Origin: Alistipes provencensis | GTDB taxonomy: Bacteria; Bacteroidota; Bacteroidia; Bacteroidales; Rikenellaceae | Assembly (NCBI RefSeq): GCF_900083545.1 | Contig: NZ_LT559262.1 | Coordinates: 844,397 to 908,396, forward strand | Length of the DNA: 64,000 nt | Direction of reading: 5' to 3' | Shown: one piece after another, positions 57,661 through 64,000 of the stretch | Numbering within the stretch: position 1 is the stretch's first letter | How the letters are laid out: every line of letters begins with the position of its first letter | Made by a program: the position numbers and the translations under genes | The notes under the pieces: generated by a model | Seen by the model: only the letters and a program-made list of their open reading frames with translations | What the model was told of the DNA's origin: nothing | Database searches by the model: none

Positions 57661-58734
57661 TCAGCGGATGCCGTGTTTCTTCAGGACCTTCAGCAACTCG
57701 GGCTGCAGGTTCTGCGCCCAGCGCCAGTAACCCAAATCCGAGGGATGCGTGCCGTCGGCCGAAGTGACGTGGTCCGCACCCGTGAGGTCGGCCTTGTCGA
57801 TGAAGTAGACGTTGTCGAAGCGTTTCATCGCCTCGGCCATCTGCTGCCGGGCCATCGCCTGCTTGGCGGCCTCGTTCTTGTCCGATTGGAGATCGAAGTT
57901 GCGGCTCTCGCGGTAGATCGTCTGCACGAAGATCAGCGGCGTCGTGGGCAGCGACTCCCGGATACGCGCGATGAAGGGGATCAGCCGCTCGGCGATCATC
58001 TCGGCATTGGGATTCGAAAAGGCGTCGAAGACCATCGCGTCGGCATCCTTCACATCGGCGAGGTAATCGGCGAAATAGGGCTGGAGCTTGCAGTTGCCGC
58101 TGCAGGCGATGCTGCAAAAGTAAAGCCCCGTGTTGCGGGCGATCTGCATCGGGTAGCTCATGCCGGCGCGGCTGGTGCTGACGCCGTGCGTGAAGCTCGA
58201 ACCGAAGATCACGATCTTGTGGCGGAAGGGATTTTCCATCGGTACGATCTTCGCATCCGTATCCACGCCGACCTGCAGCGAGGTCAGTTCGTTGTAGTTG
58301 GGGAGGTAGAGCAGACACTCCTTTTCGGAATCGTCCATCCCCTTGATCAGCGTGAACGCCTCACCGCGTTTGCGGGGAGCGCGCGAAAAGGCGTACACCC
58401 ACTCGCCGTCCTTGCGGATGTAGAGGTCGAAGCCCTCCGAAGCCACCCGCGGGGTGCTGGCGCCGTTATAGACGAACGAGGTGTACTCGGGCAGCAGGTC
58501 GATGCGCGACGAGTTGGTCTTGAACACCAGCGCCAGACCCGCTCCGCAGCGGACCTGCTGGTTCTCGCCCTTGGTGAAACCCTTGTAGGCGACCGTGTCG
58601 ATCCGGTGGTAAGGGTGCGGCGTAGGCAGGGCCTTGCCGATCAGATTCAGTTCGGTGGCGTCGACGAACCGCACCTGCGCGGCCGCCGCCCAGACCGTCA
58701 GCAATGCGACGGAGAGTAAAAGAAGACGTTTCAT
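57661..58734 (-). CDS. Exported SGNH/GDSL hydrolase with GxDLY-type N-terminal domain
   Basis: A 357-residue protein with a signal peptide (about 1-19, ending AAAA). The N-terminal beta domain carries SEGFDLYIRKDGEW (the GxDLY motif, about residue 100). The hydrolase domain begins IVIFGSSFTHGVSTSRAGMSYP (block I Ser in GSSFTHG, about residue 178), with block II SIACSGNCKL, block III DAFSNPNAE and the Asp/His pair in DGTHPSDLGYW. Such enzymes remove acyl groups from exported glycans or lipids. The substrate is unknown; a glycan O-acetyl esterase is likely. Confidence 0.85.
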   Translation of the reverse strand: MKRLLLLSVALLTVWAAAAQVRFVDATELNLIGKALPTPHPYHRIDTVAYKGFTKGENQQVRCGAGLALVFKTNSSRIDLLPEYTSFVYNGASTPRVASEGFDLYIRKDGEWVYAFSRAPRKRGEAFTLIKGMDDSEKECLLYLPNYNELTSLQVGVDTDAKIVPMENPFRHKIVIFGSSFTHGVSTSRAGMSYPMQIARNTGLYFCSIACSGNCKLQPYFADYLADVKDADAMVFDAFSNPNAEMIAERLIPFIARIRESLPTTPLIFVQTIYRESRNFDLQSDKNEAAKQAMARQQMAEAMKRFDNVYFIDKADLTGADHVTSADGTHPSDLGYWRWAQNLQPELLKVLKKHGIR

Positions 58735-58769
58735 AGTTTTTGACGTTCGGATTTATGGATTATCAGTTC

Positions 58770-58802
58770 AAAAAAAGGGCGAAGTCCGCAAACCTCGCCC
58801 TT
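58770..58802 (-). terminator. Intrinsic terminator of the ROK kinase gene
   Basis: AAGGGCGA (58775-58782) pairs with TCGCCCTT (58795-58802). On the minus strand it is followed by a run of seven T (58776-58770). Confidence 0.75.
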
Positions 58803-58822
58803 GCGGGAACGGCCGCCGGGGC

Positions 58823-59827
58823 CTATTTCGCAGCTTCCTGCCAGATCAGCGCCGAGGCGCCGAGGATGGCGGCATTCTTTCCCTGAATACCGCTCGGAAG
58901 CAGTTTCACCTTGTTCTTGAAAACGAAGAGCATGTTCTCCTCCATGAACCACTGCGTGGGCTCGAAGAGCAGTTTGCCGGCCTTCGAAAGACCTCCGAAG
59001 AGGAAAATCGCCTCGGGCGACGTCACCGTCACCACGTCGGCCAGTGCGCGGCCCAGCATCTCGCCCGTGAAGCGGAACGCCTCCAGTGCGATGGGGTCGC
59101 CCTGCTCGGCAGCGGCCGAGATCATCGAAGCGTCGAAATCCTCGAACGCAATGCTCCGCAGCTTGCTGGGGGCATTCATCTTGGCCATCAGTTCGAACGC
59201 CGTGCGCTTGATGCCCGTCGCCGAGACATAGGTCTCCAGACAGCCCTTGCGCCCGCAGCCGCACTCGCGGCCGTCGCGCTCGACGATCACATGACCGAAC
59301 TCCCCGGCAAAGCCGTCGTGGCCGTAGATCATCTCGCCGTTGGCGACGAACCCCGATCCGAGGCCCGTGCCGAGGGTTATCATCACGAAATCACGCATGC
59401 CCTTGGCATTGCCGTAGATCATCTCGCCGATCGTAGCGGCGTTGGCGTCGTTGGTGACGATCGTCTTCACACCGCCGAAGCGTTTCGAAATGTCGCTTCC
59501 CAGCGGAAAGACGCGGCGCGCCTCGTCGGGATTGGGGTCCTCGGGTTTGAATTTCCAGAGGTTCGCGGGGTTTTCGATCGTGCCCTTGTGATAATTGGCG
59601 TTGGGGGCGCCGATGCCGATGCCGGCCAGCTCGTATTCGAACGAAAGGCTCTGCGCCAATGCGCGCATGGCGTCGCAGAGCTCCTCCACATAAGCCGGAT
59701 AGTCGTCTACATGGGGATATTTGCGGGTCGAGATGACCGATTCGGCATAGAGGTCGCCGTTTTCGTCAACGAGTCCGAACGCGGTGTTGATGCCGCCGAT
59801 GTCCACACCGATAGCGAGTTTTTTCAT
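58823..59827 (-). CDS. ROK-family sugar kinase (glucokinase-like)
   Basis: A 334-residue cytoplasmic kinase from ATG 59827 (MKKLAIGVDIGG); the upstream in-frame stretch to 59893 is non-conserved. The phosphate-binding GVDIGGINTAFGLVDENG, the catalytic Asp in VTNDANAATIGE, LGTGLGSGFV, and the ROK zinc/sugar signature GEFGHVIVERDGRECGCGRKGCLETYVS are all present. Its substrate is probably glucose or another hexose, which could phosphorylate the glucose freed by the GH130 step, although it lies 53 kb away. No -7 box was found upstream. Confidence 0.9.
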   Translation of the reverse strand: MKKLAIGVDIGGINTAFGLVDENGDLYAESVISTRKYPHVDDYPAYVEELCDAMRALAQSLSFEYELAGIGIGAPNANYHKGTIENPANLWKFKPEDPNPDEARRVFPLGSDISKRFGGVKTIVTNDANAATIGEMIYGNAKGMRDFVMITLGTGLGSGFVANGEMIYGHDGFAGEFGHVIVERDGRECGCGRKGCLETYVSATGIKRTAFELMAKMNAPSKLRSIAFEDFDASMISAAAEQGDPIALEAFRFTGEMLGRALADVVTVTSPEAIFLFGGLSKAGKLLFEPTQWFMEENMLFVFKNKVKLLPSGIQGKNAAILGASALIWQEAAK

Positions 59828-59885
59828 ATTGTGATTCAGGTTAAATGTTGAGTTTTCCCTCCATATTTTCTCCGCTCGGCATAAT

Positions 59886-59899
59886 CCGAACAAGTTCGG
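59886..59899. repeat. CCGAACAAGTTCGG palindrome
   Basis: A 14-base perfect palindrome in the divergent spacer between the ROK kinase and polyprenyl synthase genes. It shares the GAACAAGTTC/CAAACAAGTTTG plan with the ispG-recG palindrome. Confidence 0.6.
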
Positions 59900-59979
59900 C
59901 TTCTGCTCTTGCTTAACGAAAATGTTAGATTTATCCTGTCAAAGTTAATTTAAAATTCGGCTACTCCAAACTTTTTTTC

Positions 59980-59987
59980 TACTTTTG
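59980..59987 (+). promoter_or_regulatory. -7 box of the polyprenyl synthase operon
   Basis: TACTTTTG matches TAnnTTTG, 34 bases before ATG 60022. No -33 box is evident. Confidence 0.45.
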
Positions 59988-60021
59988 GGACAGATTCAGG
60001 CCCAAAACCACTACCCGGATT

Positions 60022-60993
60022 ATGCAAAGCAACGAACAGATACTTTCCGCCATCGAGAATTACCTCGCACAGGCCGATTTTCCGGCCGAACCCGAATTGT
60101 TGTACGCGCCCATCGGCTATTCGCTGGCCGGAGGCGGCAAACGTCTGCGGCCGATGCTGCTGATGCTCGCCTACGGCACCTTCGCCGACGACCTGAAGCA
60201 GGCGCTGCCTGCGGCCGCGGCCGTCGAGGTGTTCCACAATTTCACGCTGCTGCACGACGACATCATGGACAACGCCGCCGTGCGGCGCGGCAAGCCCTCG
60301 GTCTATGCCAAATGGGGCCGGAACGTGGCTATCCTCTCGGGCGACGCCATGCTGATCTACGCCTACCGTCTGCTGAGCACCGTCCCGGCGGAACTGCTGC
60401 CGCAGGTGCTGACGACGTTCAACAACATGGCCCTCGAGGTGTGCGAGGGACAGCAGTACGACATGGATTTCGAGCAGAAACCCAAGGTCTCGGTGGTCGA
60501 ATACATGCACATGATCGAGCTGAAGACCTCGGTGCTGCTGGCCGGGGCCGTGGTGATCGGCGCCATGCTGGGCGGCGCCTCCGACGAGGACTGCCGCCGC
60601 CTGCGCCGCTTCGCCGTCGAGCTGGGACTCGCTTTCCAGTTGCAGGACGACCTGCTGGACAGCTACGGCGACGAGCGGCTGGGCAAGGCCATCGGGGGCG
60701 ACATCCTCGAAGGCAAGAAGACCTACCTGATGATTACGGCCATGAGCCGCGCGGACGAAGCGTCCCGCGAGGTACTCCGCACGGCCTACCGCGATCCGAA
60801 ACTCAGCGACGCCGAAAAGATCGCCGCCGTGAAGGCGGTCTATGACCGGCTGGAGGTGCCGCGCCTCACCGAACAGCAGATATCGCTGCGCTTCGAGCGG
60901 GCGCTGTCGATCCTCGACACCCTCTCGGTGGAGCCCGCACGGACCCGACGGATGCGCGACTACGCCATGAGCCTGATGGGGCGGAAAAACTAA
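60022..60993 (+). CDS. Polyprenyl (farnesyl/geranylgeranyl-type) diphosphate synthase
   Basis: A 323-residue all-helical prenyltransferase. The first Asp-rich motif is LLHDDIMD (about residues 75-82) with the following RRGKPS, and the second is FQLQDDLLDSYGD (about 207-219). GGKRLRPML is the diphosphate-binding N-terminus. It condenses isopentenyl diphosphate onto an allylic primer. Two residues before the first motif are Phe-Thr-Leu, without a clear length-setting aromatic pair, so chain length is not assigned. It supplies isoprenoids downstream of ispG. The U32 gene follows after three bases. Confidence 0.9.
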   Translation: MQSNEQILSAIENYLAQADFPAEPELLYAPIGYSLAGGGKRLRPMLLMLAYGTFADDLKQALPAAAAVEVFHNFTLLHDDIMDNAAVRRGKPSVYAKWGRNVAILSGDAMLIYAYRLLSTVPAELLPQVLTTFNNMALEVCEGQQYDMDFEQKPKVSVVEYMHMIELKTSVLLAGAVVIGAMLGGASDEDCRRLRRFAVELGLAFQLQDDLLDSYGDERLGKAIGGDILEGKKTYLMITAMSRADEASREVLRTAYRDPKLSDAEKIAAVKAVYDRLEVPRLTEQQISLRFERALSILDTLSVEPARTRRMRDYAMSLMGRKN

Positions 60994-60996
60994 GCC

Positions 60997-62256
60997 ATGA
61001 AACGCTCGGACATCGAAATAATGGCCCCGGTGGGGTCGTATGAATCGCTTGCGGCCGCCATCGGGGCCGGAGCCGACGCCGTCTACTTCGGGGTCGGGAA
61101 ACTCAACATGCGCTCGGCCTCGGCAGCCAACTTCACGCTCGACGACCTCGAAAAGATCGTCGCCACGGCCCGCAAAGCCGGGGTGAAGAGCTATCTGACG
61201 GTCAACACGGTCGTCTACGAGGACGAGATAGCCGAGGTCCACGCCGTGATCGACCGCGCCAAGGCCGCAGGGGTCGACGCCGTGATCGCCTCCGATCTGG
61301 CGGCTATCCTCTACGCCCGGCAGATCGGGCAGGAGGTCCACATCTCCACCCAGTGCAACATTTCGAACTCCGAGGCGGTGCGGTTCTTCGCCCAGTGGGC
61401 CGACACGGTGGTGCTGGCGCGCGAGCTGACGCTGGAGCAGGTGGCCGGGATACACCGCAGGATCGTTGCGGACGACATCCGCGGCCCGCGGGGCGAACTG
61501 GTCGAGATCGAGATGTTCGCCCACGGCGCCCTGTGCATGTCCGTTTCGGGCAAGTGCTACCTCTCGCTCTACGAGACCAACTGCTCGGCCAACCGCGGCG
61601 CCTGCCGCCAGTTGTGCCGCCGCAAATACACCGTCACGGACAAGGAGACCGGGGCGCAACTGGACATCGACGGCCGCTACGTCCTCTCGCCCAAAGACCT
61701 CTGCACGGTCGATTTCCTCGACAAAATGATCGGCGCGGGAGTCCGGGTGCTGAAGATCGAAGGACGCGCCCGCGGTGCGGAGTATGTGAAACGCGTGGTC
61801 GAATGTTACGACGAGGCGCTCCGGGCCATCGAAGCCGGGAGCTACACCCCCGCTCTGGCCGAAGGGCTGAAAGAGCGGCTCCGGACGGTCTTCAACCGCG
61901 GATTCTGGGAGGGTTACTATGCCGGGCGTCCCGTCGTGGAGCACAGCCCGGCCTACGGATCGTCGGCCACCCAACGCAAAGTGTATGTGGGGAAAGTGGT
62001 GAATTTCTACAAAAAACTCTCCGTTGCGGAAGTCGCGGTCGAGGCGGCGCCCCTCGCCGTCGGAGAACCGATCTTCTTTCTCGGGGCCACGACCGGCGTC
62101 GCCGAGCAGACGCTCGAAGAACTGCACGGACCCGACGGTTCGCCCGTGGATTCCGTCGCGCAGGGCGAACTCTGCGCCATCCGCACGCCCGGGGTGATCC
62201 GCCGCGGGGACCAGCTCTACAAATTCATTCCGGCAGACAACGCCGGAACCCGATAA
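60997..62256 (+). CDS. Peptidase U32 family protein (TrhP/RlhA-like RNA hydroxylation candidate)
   Basis: A 419-residue protein. The N-terminal TIM-barrel-like part begins IEIMAPVGSYESLAAAIGAGADAVYFGV. The U32 signature is exact in EIEMFAHGALCMSVSGKCYLSLYETN, with further cysteines in NRGACRQLCRRKY, matching the cysteine set thought to hold a metal cluster. Formerly called collagenases, bacterial members such as TrhP and RlhA are now linked to hydroxylation of tRNA U34 or 23S rRNA. Which of these applies is not decided by the sequence; the C-terminal beta-barrel domain (about 330-419) and size favour TrhP-like. Confidence 0.88.
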   Translation: MKRSDIEIMAPVGSYESLAAAIGAGADAVYFGVGKLNMRSASAANFTLDDLEKIVATARKAGVKSYLTVNTVVYEDEIAEVHAVIDRAKAAGVDAVIASDLAAILYARQIGQEVHISTQCNISNSEAVRFFAQWADTVVLARELTLEQVAGIHRRIVADDIRGPRGELVEIEMFAHGALCMSVSGKCYLSLYETNCSANRGACRQLCRRKYTVTDKETGAQLDIDGRYVLSPKDLCTVDFLDKMIGAGVRVLKIEGRARGAEYVKRVVECYDEALRAIEAGSYTPALAEGLKERLRTVFNRGFWEGYYAGRPVVEHSPAYGSSATQRKVYVGKVVNFYKKLSVAEVAVEAAPLAVGEPIFFLGATTGVAEQTLEELHGPDGSPVDSVAQGELCAIRTPGVIRRGDQLYKFIPADNAGTR

Positions 62257-62258
62257 CG

Positions 62259-63389
62259 ATGAAACCTCAACCGACCAAACCGACCGCCCCGCAGCGGCTT
62301 CTCTCGCTCGACGCCCTGCGGGGTTTTGACATGTTCTTCATCATGGGCTTCGCAGGGCTCGTCGTCGCCCTGTGCAAACTCCGGCCCGGCGGTTTCGCCG
62401 ACTGGATGTCGGCCCAGATGGGGCATGCCGAGTGGGACGGGTTCTTCCACCACGACACCATCTTCCCGCTGTTCCTCTTCATCGCGGGCATCTCGTTCCC
62501 CTTCTCGCTGGCCAAGCAACGTGAAAAAGGGATCGGCGAACGGAGCATCTACACGAAGGTGATCCGCCGCGGGCTGACGCTGGTGGCGCTGGGACTGGTC
62601 TACAACGGGCTGTTCAACCTCGACTTCGCGACGCTGCGCCTGCCGAGCGTGCTGGGCCGCATCGGACTGGCGTGGATGTTCGCGGCGATGCTGTTCATCC
62701 GGTTCGGAATACGCACGCGCATCGCCCTTGCCGCCGGGATTCTCGTCGGTTACGGACTGCTGCTGCAATTCGTCGGGGCGCCCGACGCCGCAGGGGCCGG
62801 ACCGCTGACCGAAGCGGGCAACATCGTGGGCTACATCGACCGGACGATCATGCCGGCACACCTCTACGGCAACCGGGGATTCGACCCCGAAGGGTTGCTG
62901 AGCACCCTGCCGGCCATCGTGACGGCCATGCTGGGCATGTTCACGGGCGAATTCGTCCGCCGTTCCGAGGAGCAGATTTCCGGCAGCCGCAAAGCGCTCC
63001 GGATGGCCGCCGGGGCCGCCCTGCTGTTGGTGCTCGCGCTCTGCCTCGACCCGTTGCAGCCCGTCAACAAGAAACTCTGGACCCCGGCTTTCGTCTTTGC
63101 CGCAGGGGCTTATTCGCTGGGGATGTTCGCGCTGTTCTATTATATCATAGATGTACGGCAGTGGCGGCGGTGGAGCTATTTCTTTCAGGTCATCGGCCTC
63201 AACTCGATCACGATCTACATGCTCCAGCGGATCGTCCGGGTGAGCTACACCTCCGAGTTCTTCTTCGGAGGACTGGCATCGAAATTCTCGCCCGAGGTCG
63301 CCTCGGTGATCTTCTCGGCGGGTTACGTCACCGTCTGCTGGCTGTTATTGCGGTTCCTCGACCGGAAGAAAATATACCTCAAGGTCTGA
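62259..63389 (+). CDS. DUF5009/HGSNAT-like membrane acyltransferase
   Basis: A 376-residue inner-membrane protein with about 10 hydrophobic helices. The start RLLSLDALRGFDMFFIMGFAGLV, HDTIFPLFLFIAGISFPFSLAK and the central GVLGRIGLAW-like RLPSVLGRIGLAWMFAAMLF are the family signature of bacterial relatives of heparan-alpha-glucosaminide N-acetyltransferase (YeiB/DUF5009 group). The predicted role is transfer of an acetyl group across the membrane onto a sugar; the acceptor is unknown. It starts two bases after the U32 stop and ends the three-gene unit. Confidence 0.85.
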   Translation: MKPQPTKPTAPQRLLSLDALRGFDMFFIMGFAGLVVALCKLRPGGFADWMSAQMGHAEWDGFFHHDTIFPLFLFIAGISFPFSLAKQREKGIGERSIYTKVIRRGLTLVALGLVYNGLFNLDFATLRLPSVLGRIGLAWMFAAMLFIRFGIRTRIALAAGILVGYGLLLQFVGAPDAAGAGPLTEAGNIVGYIDRTIMPAHLYGNRGFDPEGLLSTLPAIVTAMLGMFTGEFVRRSEEQISGSRKALRMAAGAALLLVLALCLDPLQPVNKKLWTPAFVFAAGAYSLGMFALFYYIIDVRQWRRWSYFFQVIGLNSITIYMLQRIVRVSYTSEFFFGGLASKFSPEVASVIFSAGYVTVCWLLLRFLDRKKIYLKV

Positions 63390-63404
63390 GACCCTCCCCA
63401 TCGG

Positions 63405-63435
63405 AAAAGGCGCATCTTTCGGGATGCGCCTTTTT
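63405..63435 (+). terminator. Intrinsic terminator of the polyprenyl synthase operon
   Basis: AAAAGGCGCATC (63405-63416) pairs with GATGCGCCTTTT (63423-63434), with T extending to 63435. Confidence 0.9.
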
Positions 63436-63499
63436 ACATACTCCGGAGGTCGTTTTTTTCAACTATCGAGATTTTTTTATCGAAATTCAATAAATATCA

Positions 63500-63530
63500 G
63501 TTGTTTTTCAAAAAATATTTCGTATATTTG
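63500..63530 (+). promoter_or_regulatory. Promoter of the small membrane protein gene
   Basis: GTTG (63500-63503), 19 bases, TATATTTG (63523-63530), in AT-rich DNA. The leader to ATG 63557 is about 22 bases. Confidence 0.6.
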
Positions 63531-63556
63531 CAGTGTCAAACAAAAGACACATCGCC

Positions 63557-63751
63557 ATGGAAACCGAAAAAGTCATCCGCATCCTGAGCCTCTTTCTCGT
63601 CGTGGCCGCCTTCGCCGTGAAGGTCGCCACAGAGCTGATGTTCCCCCAGTCGCTGCACGGGTTCGACCTGCCGATCGTCATCGTACTGATTCTCTGCCTG
63701 ACGAACATCTGGCGCCGGCCCGCCGAAAAGAGCGAAAAACCAAACAAATAA
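63557..63751 (+). CDS. Small two-helix membrane protein
   Basis: A 64-residue protein from ATG 63557 (METEKVIRIL); a GTG at 63533 lies at the expected transcript start and is less likely. Two hydrophobic helices (about residues 7-27 and 38-52) are joined by a short loop, with a charged Lys/Glu C-terminus (RRPAEKSEKPNK). No family recognised. The consensus promoter and separate terminator support expression. A very short lipoprotein-like frame follows with an overlapping junction. Confidence 0.6.
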   Translation: METEKVIRILSLFLVVAAFAVKVATELMFPQSLHGFDLPIVIVLILCLTNIWRRPAEKSEKPNK

Positions 63752-63834
63752 AACCCACGAAAAAACTCCTTGTCATCGCCGCAATAGCCGCCGCGGCTAT
63801 CGCCTGCACCTCGAATCACAACCAATTAAAATAA
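63748..63834 (+). CDS. Possible entericidin-like micro-lipoprotein (non-canonical start)
   Basis: A frame of about 28 codons that reads KPTKKLLVIAAIAAAAIAC then TSNHNQLK, a textbook lipoprotein signal (two Lys, hydrophobic core, lipobox AIAC) with a nine-residue mature part, as in entericidins. No ATG, GTG or TTG is present at its start: the only position that fits is ATA at 63748, overlapping the upstream TAA stop as ATAA. Either a rare ATA start with coupling is used, or the ATG was lost by mutation or misread. Confidence 0.4.
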   Translation: MKPTKKLLVIAAIAAAAIACTSNHNQLK

Positions 63835-63912
63835 AAAGTTCAAACACGGGTCGACCCGGAGGCGGTCCTCTTACCGGCCGCAGCGACGGCAAAACCCAAT
63901 AATAGTTGTGTG

Positions 63913-63949
63913 GCGAAGGCCCGGAATGTTCCGGGTCTTCGCGTTTTTT
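63913..63949 (+). terminator. Intrinsic terminator after the micro-lipoprotein region
   Basis: GCGAAGGCCCGGAA (63913-63926) pairs with TTCCGGGTCTTCGC (63929-63942, one G-T pair), followed by GTTTTTT. The stretch 63835-63912 shows no other feature. Confidence 0.9.
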
Positions 63950-63951
63950 CG

Positions 63952-63959
63952 TACCTTTG
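63952..63959 (+). promoter_or_regulatory. -7 box of the next gene beyond the window
   Basis: TACCTTTG immediately after the terminator, with no -33 box. An ATG at 63982 (MPDRFV) 22 bases downstream may start a gene that leaves the window after six codons; too little is visible to name it. Confidence 0.4.
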
Positions 63960-64000
63960 GGGGCGTAACGCCCCTTTTCATATGCCGGACCGTTTTGTCA

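Noticed and set aside
59886..59899. CCGAACAAGTTCGG as a second bidirectional promoter like the ispG-recG one.
   Set aside because: No TAnnTTTG box lies 19-21 bases away on either strand, so only the palindrome itself is reported.
61353..63389. A single 678-codon protein joining a frame inside the U32 gene to the acyltransferase.
   Set aside because: The first 300 codons are an out-of-frame shadow of the U32 gene; the acyltransferase has its own ATG at 62259, two bases after the U32 stop.
1..64000. CRISPR array, integrase, transposase or tRNA-flanked island.
   Set aside because: No regularly spaced repeats, no DDE or tyrosine-recombinase motifs and no cloverleaf were seen; gene order looks like a stable chromosome.

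Overview
The window looks like chromosomal DNA of a gut Bacteroidales bacterium with high GC content, most probably Alistipes or a close relative. The evidence is the repeated Bacteroidetes-type promoter (TTTG, 19-20 bases, TAnnTTTG), genes that mostly lack a strong Shine-Dalgarno sequence, a Sus-type surface lipoprotein, a beta-mannan operon, a subclass A2 beta-lactamase, a GT3-GT35 glycogen enzyme fusion and the long form of IspG. The genus is inferred from gene content and base composition, not from a marker gene. I saw no rRNA, tRNA, CRISPR array, insertion sequence or integrase.

Layout. 1-7912 (minus): a six-gene operon for galactomannan or mannan use, with GH97 alpha-galactosidase-like enzyme, GH130 mannosylglucose phosphorylase, GPH symporter, AGE-family mannobiose 2-epimerase, AraC regulator and a GH26 mannanase lipoprotein that runs off the left edge. 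8323-13000: an orphan SusE/SusF-like lipoprotein, an outer-membrane barrel protein and PEP carboxykinase. 13327-23737: hemW, then a glycogen operon (GT3-GT35 fusion, GH133 debranching enzyme with a histone-H1-like tail, GT4, GH57). 23865-25810: a RimK-type ATP-grasp ligase with an RLAN domain, overlapped by a GNAT acetyltransferase; this is the best candidate for an uncharacterised biosynthetic or modification system. 25782-30666: HxlR regulator facing a DJ-1/PfpI gene, an AraC-beta-lactamase gene pair, a lipid kinase and ApbE.

30857-37678 (plus): rpsO-pnp, a highly expressed OmpA/TPR lipoprotein, deoC, and a ferredoxin-membrane fusion whose gene overlaps an ECF sigma factor. 37740-45412 (mostly minus): a DUF3078 barrel protein, S41 peptidase and small membrane protein unit; nfo on plus; then the overlapping genes cvpA, rsgA, trmH and a class III aminotransferase; and a small XRE regulator. 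45565-51388: a 1149-residue surface lipoprotein behind a strong promoter with a palindromic operator, then a GH2-fold protein that has lost both catalytic glutamates. 51309-64000: wbqC-like, ispG and recG around a duplicated palindromic bidirectional promoter, DUF3108 and coiled-coil proteins, an SGNH hydrolase, a ROK kinase, a polyprenyl synthase, a U32 protein, a DUF5009-type acyltransferase, and two very small membrane or lipoprotein genes.

How the genes work together. The left third is carbohydrate-centred: mannan is cut, imported, epimerised and phosphorolysed, and sugar phosphates can feed the glycogen operon or glycolysis and PEPCK. The remainder is housekeeping (translation, RNA decay, isoprenoids, DNA repair, ribosome assembly) with envelope lipoproteins and a few regulatory pairs set between them.
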